From positions 1 through 64,000 of the forward strand of contig JAEWQS010000006.1 in the NCBI GenBank assembly GCA_023399095.1: a stretch of 64,000 bases of DNA, read 5' to 3'. The notes below the pieces were generated by a model. The model made no database searches, was not told the DNA's origin, and was given only the letters and a program-made list of their open reading frames with translations. The first letter of the stretch is position 1; every line of letters starts with the position of its first letter. Origin of the DNA: Bacillota bacterium (GTDB lineage Bacteria > Bacillota > Clostridia > Christensenellales > SZUA-584). The position numbers and the translations under genes were made by a program. This document shows positions 8,885 to 17,449 of this stretch, in pieces.

Positions 8885-10261
8885 TTAGAACACGCGCCGT
8901 GCACAGATAAAGTTTCTTGTCCAATACGATGAACCCATGATGTTGGAACAAATACGCACCTGGTCGTCACTGGAACCTGCATCAATCATCTGACCGTCAC
9001 CCATATAGATGCCCACATGGCCTTTAAAACAGATGATATCTCCTCTGGCCATATCCGACATGCTTGTGACTTTCGGAAGGCCGCAGTTTGCCCATCCTTT
9101 GGATGTCATGTAACCGATTTTATAGCCTGCCGTATTAAGACAGTAGTAGACGAAGCCAGAGCAATCAAACTCGTTGGGCCCCTTCCCCGCTCGTGTATAG
9201 TTGCAGCCCAGCTTAGACTTAGCAATTTCAATAAGCTTATCAACGGATGCTTCGTCGGGATTGCCCACTGCGATGACGCTGCCTCCGCCAGATCCACCGC
9301 CTGAACTGCTAGCGCTGCCGCTTGTCGTCTTGGCGGGTCTGGCATCCTCCGAATATAGGATTTCCCTTGTGTATTCACCGATATTGCCGTCGGCAGAAAG
9401 ACCATTTCGCGTTTGAAAGCTCTTAACAGCAGCCTCAGTATCAGTGCCGAAATAGCCGGTATGGCCGGCTTTAAGGTAATTGTGTGCCTGCAATCTCTCC
9501 TGCATGGCCACAACGTCGTTACCCCTGTCGCCAAGCTTTACAGTATAAGGCAGTGCTTCTTCCGAAAACAAGGCAGTTAATGTTTGTTCACCAAGCAACC
9601 CGTCTACCTGCAGGTTGTTTTTTCTCTGGAAGAGCTGAAGCGAAAATTTTGTACCTCTGCCGTAAAAGTCTGTCGGCTCATCTGGATCCATAAAATTAAG
9701 CTCCATCAGGCGTTCCTGTACATCTATAATTCGCGGATCGTGAACACCGGGAACCAGTTCAACTTCATCGGGTGCGGTTGTGGGTATGGGAGTGGGCTGA
9801 GACGTTGCAGCCGCTGCTTTTTCGAAACCCATACCTTGGGTATCGACTTCCAAAAGACCGATTTGTTGACCACCCTCTTGCGTATCAGCGGAAACAGGCT
9901 CGCCGTTTTGAGAGACAATTGTATTTCCGGCAATTGCAATGCCGTTATTCACAGATGCCAAAGCTCCATTTTGAGATATGGGCAGTGCAATTGCCAAAAC
10001 GATTGCAGCAATGATAGCAAAGCTGCAGCTTGCGATGATAATCTTCTTGTTTTGCCACCATCTTGTTGGTTTCCTTCGGGTATTGCTCCGCATAACCGGC
10101 ACAGCCACGGAGCCGCCTTTCGAATAACCCGCCTTTTTATCAGATAAGGATGAATGCGAAAACAATACGCGGGTACGCTTAAGAATTCGTCCAAAAGCCC
10201 GCTTTAGGTTGTATATCGTTTTTACGCAATATTCTTTAATATTGGCGAGAATACCCTTCAT
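8885..10261 (-). CDS. Membrane-anchored NlpC/P60 peptidoglycan hydrolase with two peptidoglycan-binding domains
   Basis: From the N-terminus this 458-residue protein has a basic cytoplasmic stretch of about 70 residues, one membrane helix (IIIASCSFAIIAAIVLAIAL, residues 74-93), a linker, two PG_binding_1 repeats (RLMELNFMDPDEPTDFYGRG and RLQAHNYLKAGHTGYFGTD), a Gly/Ser-rich linker and a C-terminal NlpC/P60 domain. The catalytic Cys is in NEFDCSGFVYYCL and the His in GHVGIYMGDG. The enzyme should cut peptide stems of the cell wall outside the membrane. The ATG at 10261 has AGAGG 5 nt upstream. A longer frame running into the next gene's end is rejected. The unusually long cytoplasmic N-terminus makes it an anchored type II membrane enzyme, not a secreted one. 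Confidence 0.9.
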   Translation of the reverse strand: MKGILANIKEYCVKTIYNLKRAFGRILKRTRVLFSHSSLSDKKAGYSKGGSVAVPVMRSNTRRKPTRWWQNKKIIIASCSFAIIAAIVLAIALPISQNGALASVNNGIAIAGNTIVSQNGEPVSADTQEGGQQIGLLEVDTQGMGFEKAAAATSQPTPIPTTAPDEVELVPGVHDPRIIDVQERLMELNFMDPDEPTDFYGRGTKFSLQLFQRKNNLQVDGLLGEQTLTALFSEEALPYTVKLGDRGNDVVAMQERLQAHNYLKAGHTGYFGTDTEAAVKSFQTRNGLSADGNIGEYTREILYSEDARPAKTTSGSASSSGGGSGGGSVIAVGNPDEASVDKLIEIAKSKLGCNYTRAGKGPNEFDCSGFVYYCLNTAGYKIGYMTSKGWANCGLPKVTSMSDMARGDIICFKGHVGIYMGDGQMIDAGSSDDQVRICSNIMGSSYWTRNFICARRVF

Positions 10262-10373
10262 AATAACCTCTTGAGTATGCAATATATGTAATGATAACGT
10301 AATGCTCTTGTAACTATTTAATAATATTATACGCAAGAAATTAAAATATGCAACCTCTTTTATATAGTTGTGG

Positions 10374-11039
10374 TTATATTTGGTCACGATATTTTTCCAT
10401 CAGCTGTTTAAATATCTCAGCTGACGTCGGCGGTGTGTATGTAATGGCGTTAGCGCCGGCTTCAATTGTCCTTTGAATGGACTCTTCAGTTGGGCCGCCC
10501 GTTGCGATGATAGGCACCTCAGGATATTTTTTACGAATAGATTTGACAATGCTTGGAGACTTGGACGCTCCAGATACGTTGATGATGGACGCGCCGCATT
10601 TCAGCCTCTCTCCCACATCTTCGGCTTCAGATACCACAGTAATAAGGATGGGAATATCGATACGGTCTTTGAGCTTGAGCAAAACCTCGTTGGAGGTTGG
10701 TGCATTGACAACAACGCCGATGGCTCCCTGGAACTCCGCGTCCATTGCAAGGTTGACCACACGTTTTCCGGTTGTGGTTCCTCCCCCCACACCGCAGAAT
10801 ACCGGTATATCGGAAACAGTGATGATTGCATGCGTAATAAGCGGCTGGGGCGTAAATGGATAAACAGCGATCACTGCGTTTGCGTTGCAATTTTTTATCA
10901 AAGCCACATCAGTCGTAAAAATCAATGATTTAATTGTTTTGCCGAAAATGCGGATTCCGCTAACCTCGTTGATAATTTCGGGTACGCGAACCATATGCTT
11001 TCTCAAATTTCCGTGAATCTCGGGGACAAACTGGCTCAT
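10374..11039 (-). CDS. TIM-barrel-like protein of unknown function
   Basis: I recognise the fold but not the function. The 221-residue protein has the repeating strand-helix pattern of a beta/alpha barrel. It ends with IIATGGPTEESIQRTIEAGANAITY, which resembles the phosphate-binding end of ThiE/HisA/NanE-type barrels (GG loop plus GAxA strand). GVGGGTTTGKRVVNLAMDAE and the run GAIGVVVNAPTSNEV are further strand ends. There is no signal peptide, so it is cytoplasmic. The start at 11039 lies about 5 nt after AAGGAGAT. It stands alone between the wall hydrolase and a gene-free region. It may be a phosphosugar or flavin-binding enzyme; the substrate is not deducible. Confidence 0.6.
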   Translation of the reverse strand: MSQFVPEIHGNLRKHMVRVPEIINEVSGIRIFGKTIKSLIFTTDVALIKNCNANAVIAVYPFTPQPLITHAIITVSDIPVFCGVGGGTTTGKRVVNLAMDAEFQGAIGVVVNAPTSNEVLLKLKDRIDIPILITVVSEAEDVGERLKCGASIINVSGASKSPSIVKSIRKKYPEVPIIATGGPTEESIQRTIEAGANAITYTPPTSAEIFKQLMEKYRDQI

Positions 11040-11468
11040 AAATAATCTCCTTATAAGTGTATAAGTCAGTAATACTTTCGCAATAGATGTACTAACGATT
11101 CTTACCTAAGTTTTAATCTTTTTATTCATTTGACGGCAACCAAGACAAATTGTGAAACAATGATGAGATAATAATGTATTATTTCCTATATAGGAGTAAG
11201 ATATAATTCGATATCCGTAACGATAAACCTTTTTTTAATAATAAATTTGCATAATATTTAACAAGTATTGAAGTGCATTGTTATTCTGCTTACATAAATA
11301 AGCTGTTGGCGGTGGCACATGCACGCAGTATCGCGATGCCGCCATTAATAGCTTAAATTTGCTTTACCTATGAATTCTTTCATCCGCAAATATCCAACGC
11401 CAAGGCCGGTTGTTTTCTGGAATGCGCTTGTAATATAATAATGATACATACAAATTCGGAGGTAGACA
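11040..11468. other. Gene-free region with inverted repeat and a promoter
   Basis: About 430 bp is AT-rich without a credible reading frame. At 11300-11352 an imperfect inverted repeat has an outer AAGCT/AGCTT pair and an inner GGCGG/CCGCC pair around a loop of about 20 nt. A promoter follows at 11410-11439. I see no known riboswitch or small RNA. Confidence 0.4.
11410..11439 (+). promoter_or_regulatory. Probable promoter of the DUF6485 gene
   Basis: TTGTTT (11410-11415) and a perfect TATAAT (11434-11439) have 18-bp spacing, about 30 nt before the start codon. Confidence 0.55.
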
Positions 11469-11663
11469 ATGGCCTGCAACAAAAAAATTCAATGTTCATG
11501 CACCTATACGTCTTGTTCGCATCATGGTAAGTGCTGCGAATGTATCGACTACCACCGAAGGCTGGGTGAAGCACCCGGCTGTCTTTTCTCTAAAAAAGTC
11601 GAAAAGACATACGACCGCAGTATCGATATGCTTTATAAAGACAGCAGAAGTGTCAGAAGATAA
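11469..11663 (+). CDS. DUF6485 cysteine-rich small protein
   Basis: The 64-residue protein is a small cysteine-rich type seen in Clostridia. It has seven Cys and several His in CSCTYTSCSHHGKCCECIDYHR and PGCLFS, which suggests a metal site or iron-sulfur binding. The CECIDYHRRLGEAPGC block is the family hallmark. GGAGG lies 7 nt before the ATG. It has its own promoter and a hairpin behind it. Function is unknown. Confidence 0.82.
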   Translation: MACNKKIQCSCTYTSCSHHGKCCECIDYHRRLGEAPGCLFSKKVEKTYDRSIDMLYKDSRSVRR

Positions 11664-11725
11664 GCTCATTGGATTATTCCGATTAGACTTTTCTGTAACT
11701 ATAACCAACACGAAGACCAAACCTT

Positions 11726-11754
11726 ATAAGACCGGTGTGCAAAGCCGGTCTTAT
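11726..11754. terminator. Hairpin between converging genes
   Basis: A perfect 10-bp stem (11726-11735 with 11745-11754) with a 9-nt loop lies between the ends of the DUF6485 and GIY-YIG genes. T tracts on both sides are weak, so it probably acts in both directions but not strongly. Confidence 0.6.
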
Positions 11755-11779
11755 AGTATCGTTTTAAGGTGTGTGATAT

Positions 11780-12121
11780 TCAATAAAGTTGCTCTTGAGA
11801 ATATCTTTCTCGCGTCATTTCTATCAGCGCTTCGATATCCGACTTAAACTCACTCTCAGTCTGTTCCTCTTTCTTTTCCAGCTCTTCAATCACTTCAAAT
11901 ACAAAGCATGAGCCGTTTTCGCCCCAATCATTGCGCAGCTTGGGATGTAAACAGCCGCCCATCTGCTGCGAGAAATTGAAGCGATTTAGGCTTCCCGGCA
12001 TGTCTGTCGTGCTGAATAGCAGTCTCTTATTATTTTGAGTGTTACGTGCGGCATATACGCCGCCAATCACGCGGCGCAAGGCATATTGCTCTTTAAGCTT
12101 CTTTCTTTTTTCATTATCCAT
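11780..12121 (-). CDS. GIY-YIG-like family protein
   Basis: The protein of about 113 residues resembles small GIY-YIG nuclease-family proteins of Bacillota. It opens with a lysine-rich helix (KRKKLKEQYALRR), then GGVYAARNTQNNKRLLFSTTD as the degenerate GIY-YIG strand pair, SLNRFNFSQQMGGCLHPKLRNDW as the central helix, and a glutamate-rich C-terminus. The canonical catalytic Tyr/Arg/Glu set is not complete, so it may bind nucleic acid without cutting. The ATG at 12121 overlaps the upstream stop by one base (TGATG), so it is coupled to the DUF6530 gene. Confidence 0.75.
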   Translation of the reverse strand: MDNEKRKKLKEQYALRRVIGGVYAARNTQNNKRLLFSTTDMPGSLNRFNFSQQMGGCLHPKLRNDWGENGSCFVFEVIEELEKKEEQTESEFKSDIEALIEMTRERYSQEQLY

Positions 12122-12600
12122 CAATAACCCAGCTCCTTTAATAGCCGCGATAGCGTTGCAAGACGCTCACCTATCAATTCGTCGTCAGTGCTCAATACGT
12201 TCGCAAAAAGCTTGATATCCTCTTCAATAAGCGGATTATCCGTGCAAACCGATACGGTCATCGCGTCTCCTTGCAAACCGATGCGGTCGAGTTGCGTATT
12301 TTCCGGGTCATAAAGCTTTTCATAGCGATACGCTTCTTTAAAGTGCTGTTTTGCCCGGCAAACGAGAATCGCCAAATCAATGACACGGTGTAATGGCAGC
12401 TCTTCGGACTGCCGTGACCACTTCTCCCCTGTATATCTCCAGACCTTCGCGGAAATCTCCACCTTGCCTCGGTCGTTCCATTGTGCAAGACCAAGCGAAA
12501 GCCCCTTGGTATCGGAATTGTATGCGTTGCGGCCATCTATATTTTCGTAATTTTCGGATACGATGACTGGTTTGTGCTTAAGCGTTGTGGGAATTTTCAT
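12121..12600 (-). CDS. DUF6530 family protein
   Basis: The 159-residue protein matches the conserved family now called DUF6530. Its hallmarks are the opening MKIPTTLKHKPVIVSENY, then GLSLGLAQWNDRG, EISAKVWRYTGEKWSRQSEE, PLHRVIDLAIL and the DRIGLQGDAMTVSVCTDN block. It is soluble with no signal peptide. The function is unknown. GGAGAACAGAAA precedes the ATG. It forms a two-gene unit with the downstream GIY-YIG-like gene. Confidence 0.8.
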   Translation of the reverse strand: MKIPTTLKHKPVIVSENYENIDGRNAYNSDTKGLSLGLAQWNDRGKVEISAKVWRYTGEKWSRQSEELPLHRVIDLAILVCRAKQHFKEAYRYEKLYDPENTQLDRIGLQGDAMTVSVCTDNPLIEEDIKLFANVLSTDDELIGERLATLSRLLKELGY

Positions 12601-12855
12601 TTTCTGTTCTCCAATTACTTATTTACTAATCTACTAATATAATTAATATAGTTTATCTCAAATTAAATGTCAATACATTCGCTTATTTCATGGGAGATGC
12701 TTTTTTATGATACATGAAATAATCACGCTGTTTGCTACGAAAATTGAGTGGAAAAATAAATGAAAATAATGTGGAAACGATGAGAGAGCAGGCTCGCATT
12801 GACGAACATGGATGGGTCATTATGTGTACGCAGGATGTTTTGCAGGCGTATGGTC

Positions 12856-14076
12856 TCAGTCGGTTTTCTGCGCAAGCCCGGCTTTTACCAATGACTTGCT
12901 GCCAAGAAGTATAGCGCTGACGACCACCATCAGGATTCCCGTTCCCACAAGCAGCCACTCAATGGCTACCGTATCGGACAGCGGTCCAAAAACGAGCATT
13001 CCAAGTGGCATCACGGCGCTTGTGATCATGCCAAATAAACCGAATACCCGTCCCAGGAAGGATTCTTCGACCTTCTCCTGCAGAAGCACAGTCGCTGGCG
13101 TGTGAAACAACGGGATGACAATACCCGTCACGCCCATCACGACCAAATAAAGCCAGAATATCGGTATCACACCCATGGCGAATGTGCACATACCAAGCGC
13201 AAACCCTGAAAAAACCATTGTATATATCCTGTTCTTAAAGCCGCCCCATACAGCCATCACGAGACCGCCCAGAACCATGCCTAAGGAAAACGCAATTTCA
13301 ATGGCGCTTAGGTGCCAGACTCCCCCGCTGAAGCTTCTAGTGACCTGCAATGGCGTTAAAAAGGCAGCGGGCGCAGCAAGGAAAAAGAAAACCGCGCTGA
13401 AGCTTAGAAACTTGATGATAAAGCCATGTGATCTGATATAGGACAGGCCGCTGCGGAAATCGGAAAAATACCCTTCTTGCCGTTTCTGCATCGCTTTTTC
13501 ATGCGCCGGCACATGCAGAAAAAAGATCAGTATGATAATCGCGATAGCAGCGGTCACAACATCGATAAAAAATATGATATCGAGTGTAGCCACAGCCATT
13601 AGAGCTCCGCTCGCCATGGGTGACACAAGAGTGATCACGCTTTGAATGGTGCTGTTTATGGCGTTGACGCGTGTCAGCTTCTCTTCGGGGACAATTTGCG
13701 GAATAAATGCGCCCACGGCCGGTTGCTGTATGCCCGATCCCAGCGAGCGAATCGCAGATATCAAAAATAGCAGCCAAATTGCCTCATAGCCAAGCAAATA
13801 GAGAATGGCAAGCGCAAGCGTGACAGTTGCAATGCCAGCGTCGGAGAGAATAATGAGTTTTTTTCTATTGTAACGGTCTGCCCAGACTCCTGCGAACGGT
13901 GACAGAAAAAAGTTCGGCAAAAAACCACAGACGATCGAAAGCGTCATCATCAGCCCTGATTGCGTGGAGAGTGTGATATGCCAGAGAATTGCGTATTGCA
14001 CAAGTGACGAACCAAGCAGAGACACTGTCTGGCTCGATATAAAAATAGCGGCTTTTTTCTTCCAATCCGAATTCAT
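12856..14076 (-). CDS. MFS exporter, macrolide/tetracycline-efflux-like (DHA family)
   Basis: The 406-residue integral membrane protein has about 12 hydrophobic segments. The family motif between helices 2 and 3 reads GVWADRYNRKKLII, the usual GxLaDrxgrkxxl pattern. The half-length spacing and the GxWHLSAIEIAFSLGMVLGG opening of the second half resemble the enterobactin/macrolide exporter (EntS/MefA) branch. It probably exports small lipophilic molecules using the proton gradient. The ATG at 14076 has AGGAAAC upstream. No regulator is adjacent. The substrate cannot be deduced. Confidence 0.88.
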   Translation of the reverse strand: MNSDWKKKAAIFISSQTVSLLGSSLVQYAILWHITLSTQSGLMMTLSIVCGFLPNFFLSPFAGVWADRYNRKKLIILSDAGIATVTLALAILYLLGYEAIWLLFLISAIRSLGSGIQQPAVGAFIPQIVPEEKLTRVNAINSTIQSVITLVSPMASGALMAVATLDIIFFIDVVTAAIAIIILIFFLHVPAHEKAMQKRQEGYFSDFRSGLSYIRSHGFIIKFLSFSAVFFFLAAPAAFLTPLQVTRSFSGGVWHLSAIEIAFSLGMVLGGLVMAVWGGFKNRIYTMVFSGFALGMCTFAMGVIPIFWLYLVVMGVTGIVIPLFHTPATVLLQEKVEESFLGRVFGLFGMITSAVMPLGMLVFGPLSDTVAIEWLLVGTGILMVVVSAILLGSKSLVKAGLAQKTD

Positions 14077-14196
14077 ATGTTTCCTATCATCGCTAAATTT
14101 GCAGACTGCTGTAAGACTTTAGCATAAGAGAACAAAGCGAGTCAATATGAAATTAAATATCATCGCCAGTAAAAAGGAAGTTTTATTAAGTAAGAC

Positions 14197-14844
14197 TCAG
14201 GCGTAACGCATAAGCATATCGGCATGAACAATGCAGAATGCCATGTCCTTGATGCCGAGCTTTCTGTTATAATAATTCTTAGCTGAGTTAACAGCATTGA
14301 TTTTTTCAACCATATCCTTTGCATCAGCCGAGGCGATATCCTCAGCGCTTGTGAATCCTGCTTCTAAGAAAAGCTTAACAGCCAACGAGCCGATTCCGTT
14401 TATACGGACAAGCCCACATATGTGGTATAGCTTATCACAGTCTATCTGCTCACAAATCGGTTCTTCGATAACCGAATATGCTTCGAAGAAGTCCTTGGAA
14501 TTATTAAAGCCTTTTGATTTAAGCTGCAGCACAGCCTCGGGTGGCAGAACATCAAATTCGTTTAACGTCACAGCTTTTGGTATCAAGCCGCCGATCTCAC
14601 GCTTTAGTATTTTCAGATAGTTAATATCAATATTTGATTTTTGGCTGAAGGCTGTCATCTTTGCCGTTGTCGATAACGCTTTCATCAAGGTTTGAATGTC
14701 GTCGATTCCGCTTTTTTGGATAGCAGAAAAATTTTCGTCAATGACGTCCAAGAGTACTTTGCGAGAAGGCAACAGCTCAATGCATTTCAAATGGTCTTTA
14801 TATTGCTGAACAGACAGGCGGGATAGATCCGGATCATATCTCAT
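14197..14844 (-). CDS. DUF4332-like helix-hairpin-helix protein
   Basis: The 215-residue protein is alpha-helical with repeated helix-hairpin-helix segments: KSGIDDIQTLMKALS, LKSKGFNNSKDFFEAY and VRINGIGSLAVKLFLEAGFTSAEDIASAD. The last resembles DUF4332/radical-type HhH pairs found in DNA-binding and nucleotidyl proteins. There is no signal peptide or catalytic motif. GGAGATGATGTGTT precedes the ATG. The next gene, 36 nt after its upstream end, encodes a YjbR-type protein. The function is unknown; non-specific DNA or protein contact is a guess from the fold. Confidence 0.6.
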   Translation of the reverse strand: MRYDPDLSRLSVQQYKDHLKCIELLPSRKVLLDVIDENFSAIQKSGIDDIQTLMKALSTTAKMTAFSQKSNIDINYLKILKREIGGLIPKAVTLNEFDVLPPEAVLQLKSKGFNNSKDFFEAYSVIEEPICEQIDCDKLYHICGLVRINGIGSLAVKLFLEAGFTSAEDIASADAKDMVEKINAVNSAKNYYNRKLGIKDMAFCIVHADMLMRYA

Positions 14845-14880
14845 AACACATCATCTCCTTTTGTCTAGACTCGTACCGTG

Positions 14881-15240
14881 TCAGACAGAATTGATTTCAT
14901 TCTGCACCTTTTTGGTCAACGAATGCAAAACAAGATCATGCGACTTATCAAGCATGTCCTTCAGAACGTCATCAGGCACTTCTCCGTTTAGATCGACGGA
15001 GTTCCAATGCTGCTTGTTCATATAATAGCCAGGCCTTATGTCCTCATACTGGCTGCGCAAAAACTCGCCGAAAGGAGGCTCAAGCTTTACAGTCATGATT
15101 GAGCGGCCATCACTATCTTGACCCTGCATAACAAACATCTTGCCGCCAACCTTATAAAGCAGTGCTCCCCATTCTGTCTTGTATTCCTTTTCTACGCCTT
15201 TCTTTGTTAAGCAGTAATCTTCTATCCAAGTATATTTCAT
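14881..15240 (-). CDS. MmcQ/YjbR family protein
   Basis: The 119-residue protein fits the YjbR (CyaY-like fold) family. It has WGALLYKVGGKMFVMQGQD, MTVKLEPPFGEFLRSQYEDIRPGYYMNKQHWNSVDL and DMLDKSHDLVLHSL, the family's strand core and its conserved NKxHWNSV motif. Members are small putative DNA-binding proteins of unsettled role. GGAGAACGTCTT precedes the ATG. It lies 14 nt from the mscL stop, so it follows mscL in one operon. Confidence 0.88.
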   Translation of the reverse strand: MKYTWIEDYCLTKKGVEKEYKTEWGALLYKVGGKMFVMQGQDSDGRSIMTVKLEPPFGEFLRSQYEDIRPGYYMNKQHWNSVDLNGEVPDDVLKDMLDKSHDLVLHSLTKKVQNEINSV

Positions 15241-15254
15241 AAGACGTTCTCCTG

Positions 15255-15632
15255 TTATTTATTTTTAAGCAGATCTCTGATTTCAGTCAGCAAAACTTCT
15301 TCTTTGGTTGGCTCGGGCGGAGATGGTGGAGCGGAAGGCTTCTCTTCTTTTTTAAACTTGTTCATGATTCTGATAATGATAAAAATACATAATGCAATAA
15401 TGAGAAAATCTATGATGCTCTGAATAAAGCTGCCATACGCAATTGTCGCATCACCTACTTTATAGCTCATGTCCTTTAAGTCAAGGCCTCCGCTGATGAT
15501 ACCGATAAAAGGCATGATGACATCGTTCACAAGCGATGATACGATTTTGCCAAAGGCGCCGCCTATAATCACACCAACAGCGAGGTCTATGACATTACCC
15601 CTTGAAATAAACTCTTTGAATTCTTTAATCAT
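15255..15632 (-). CDS. mscL: Large-conductance mechanosensitive channel MscL
   Basis: The 125-residue protein is a standard Msc[38 protein letters not shown] is the N-terminal helix and TM1 with its glycine/valine pore lining. [21 protein letters not shown] is TM2, and a charged C-terminal helix ending [13 protein letters not shown] follows. The homopentamer opens in the inner membrane under hypo-osmotic stress. GGAGAGCCGAT precedes the ATG. Confidence 0.97.
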   Translation of the reverse strand: MIKEFKEFISRGNVIDLAVGVIIGGAFGKIVSSLVNDVIMPFIGIISGGLDLKDMSYKVGDATIAYGSFIQSIIDFLIIALCIFIIIRIMNKFKKEEKPSAPPSPPEPTKEEVLLTEIRDLLKNK

Positions 15633-15738
15633 ATCGGCTCTCCTTAATAAAATGCCACAATACAGATGGATGCATTGCGGCTGAAAACATAATGTGGTAA
15701 TTATATTATACTGATATTCGTAATGATTTCAATTCGTT

Positions 15739-16992
15739 TCAGACTGCGATGCTAAAAAAATTTTCATATATGGCAGCTTCTTTTTGTTGGCTTTCATGGC
15801 AAAGATCAGTAAACTCATCAAGTCTGCCAATCAACGTATCAACAACTTTTGTGCAAATGGCCTTTTCTTGTGCCATACTTTTCAGAACCCTCACAATCTG
15901 CGTTTGAGACATGCCGTTGCGGTAAGGCCTGTCCTCGGTGATGGAAGTAAAAATATCCGCAACAGCCATAATGCGTGAGCCAAGAGGGATGCTTTCCTCA
16001 CTCAATTGAAACGGATATCCTTTGCCGTTAAGCTTTTCATGGTGAAGCGATGCCCATTTGTTGATCACTTCAAATCCGGCAATTGTATTCAGCAGTCGAT
16101 ACGTATGGAATGTATGACCCCGTATGATATTGAACTCTTTACGATTGAGCGCTGACGGTTTTTCAAGCACAGAATTCGGAACGGTCAGCTTTCCGAAGTC
16201 ATGAAGATATCCGGCTATAAGCAGCATTTTGCACTCGTTCTGTGAAAAGCCGCTTAGCTCGCCCAGCCTTTTGGCAACAGCGGCCACGCCCGCAGAATGT
16301 GTTGCTGTGAAATGACTTCGAAAATCAATAATGAATGAAATCATCCGCGTCACATCGAGAAGCTCATCGATGTTGAGGGGCATCATCGCAAAAATGCGCT
16401 GAGTCGGCAAATAGTTCAGCGGAGCGGATTCAAGCAAACTGAGCCAAATATGGTCAGATTTTTTTAATTCTTCAAGAGCCTTAACTGATTCGGGCATAAA
16501 TTTAGTATCGGAGTTCTTAGCGATGCTGTTTATGACGTCAGGCACCTGCTCAATAGCACTCTGCTTCGGGTTGAATTTTACGCAAACACGGTCTGCAAGA
16601 TGAAGGATATGGCTGCTTATGGGCACTTCCTTATCAAGGAAGTGTAAACCTGATCCAAAGACCCAAGAAATATGATGATACCGGACAATATCAGCAATAG
16701 TCGAAAAGACAGGCACTTCTTCCAGAAGCTTTGCGCTGCGAAACGCATGGCTGTTGACTGTGACAGGTTCTTCTTCGATGAGCATCAATTTTTCATCGTT
16801 GGATAAAGCACCGATATCATGAAGCATACCGGCCATTAGCAGCTCGCGGCAAGCGGCATCATCGAGCCCCATTTGTTGGCCAATATGGTAAGATAAAAAT
16901 GCAACCTGCTGATGATGGCTGGTGTATTCTGCCGCGATCAGGTCAACTGCGTTGGATATACATAAAAGCATGTCGTATTGGTTAACTAACAA
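15739..16992 (-). CDS. Tandem HD / HD-GYP phosphohydrolase-type protein
   Basis: Two HD domains follow each other in about 417 residues. The first has GMLHDIGALS with flanking His (HHQQVAFLS and VRYHHISWVFG). The second has GYLHDFGKLTVP, IRGHTFHTYRLL, LHHEKLNGKGYP and DIFTSITEDRPYR, which are the motifs of HD-GYP cyclic-di-GMP phosphodiesterases. No receiver or membrane domain is attached, so it is soluble. An ATG at 17001 touches AAGGAG with no gap. A TTG at 16992 is 9 nt away and is preferred. A still longer frame from 17019 is less likely. It lies between mscL and the rex unit, with its own terminator-bounded space. Confidence 0.82.
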   Translation of the reverse strand: MLVNQYDMLLCISNAVDLIAAEYTSHHQQVAFLSYHIGQQMGLDDAACRELLMAGMLHDIGALSNDEKLMLIEEEPVTVNSHAFRSAKLLEEVPVFSTIADIVRYHHISWVFGSGLHFLDKEVPISSHILHLADRVCVKFNPKQSAIEQVPDVINSIAKNSDTKFMPESVKALEELKKSDHIWLSLLESAPLNYLPTQRIFAMMPLNIDELLDVTRMISFIIDFRSHFTATHSAGVAAVAKRLGELSGFSQNECKMLLIAGYLHDFGKLTVPNSVLEKPSALNRKEFNIIRGHTFHTYRLLNTIAGFEVINKWASLHHEKLNGKGYPFQLSEESIPLGSRIMAVADIFTSITEDRPYRNGMSQTQIVRVLKSMAQEKAICTKVVDTLIGRLDEFTDLCHESQQKEAAIYENFFSIAV

Positions 16993-17086
16993 AGCTGTCA
17001 TCTCCTTGAAGCAATACAAGCCTTTTTTTATTTACCACGATATCATAAGTTTAATCAGAACTTATAAAAAATGAGCAAAATAAAAA

Positions 17087-17117
17087 TGACTCCTTGTCTA
17101 TGAAAGACAAAGAGTCA
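17087..17117 (-). terminator. Terminator of the rex operon
   Basis: A 12-bp stem with one G-T pair (17087-17098 with 17106-17117) and a 7-nt loop begins 10 nt after the ACT-like gene's stop. It is followed on the minus strand by TTTTTATTTT. Confidence 0.88.
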
Positions 17118-17127
17118 CTAAATAACA

Positions 17128-17376
17128 TCAGTCCAGAATCACCATTTGAGCTTTTACACTTGGCAGTACATTAAGCGCTTTTTCCAGCTTCAGCATTTCG
17201 TCCTTCTCCCCTGTCAGCTGTAAAATGAGAATGCCTTCCTCGGAACAAACATTATCCGTTTCATGCAGCCCAAGCCGAACCTTAATGGAACAACCAAATT
17301 GAGACAGCACCTCTTGAACCTTTGGTGAATGTTCTCTGCGCTCACCGATTTTTACAACCATAATATAACATGTCAT
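17128..17376 (-). CDS. ACT-like regulator resembling the TM1266 iron-hydrogenase system family
   Basis: The 82-residue protein has the ferredoxin-like (ACT/NikR C-domain) strand-helix-strand pattern: YIMVVKIGERREHSPKVQEVLSQ, then CSIKVRLGLHE, then ILILQLTGEKDEMLKLEKAL and VKAQMVIL. This is the layout of the small 'iron-only hydrogenase system regulator' family (TM1266). GGAG lies about 9 nt before the ATG at 17376. A longer frame adds 8 residues without a ribosome site. It lies 73 nt behind rex in the same direction. The pairing with rex supports a redox role, though the regulatory function of the family is poorly tested. Confidence 0.7.
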   Translation of the reverse strand: MTCYIMVVKIGERREHSPKVQEVLSQFGCSIKVRLGLHETDNVCSEEGILILQLTGEKDEMLKLEKALNVLPSVKAQMVILD

Positions 17377-17449
17377 CGTATCTCTCTCCTTTCTGCACAC
17401 TGCTTATTAATACCTTGTATTCAAGATTATAATCAAAAAGGATGAAGGC

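Noticed and set aside
8885..10387. Longer start for the NlpC/P60 gene overlapping the TIM-barrel gene
   Set aside because: The 42 extra residues lack a ribosome site and run through the end of the neighbouring gene. The ATG at 10261 has AGAGG at normal spacing.
12684..12721. 9-bp inverted repeat TATTTCATG/CATGAAATA
   Set aside because: It lies in an AT-rich gap after the MFS gene, has a 20-nt loop and no T tract on either strand, so neither terminator nor operator is supported.
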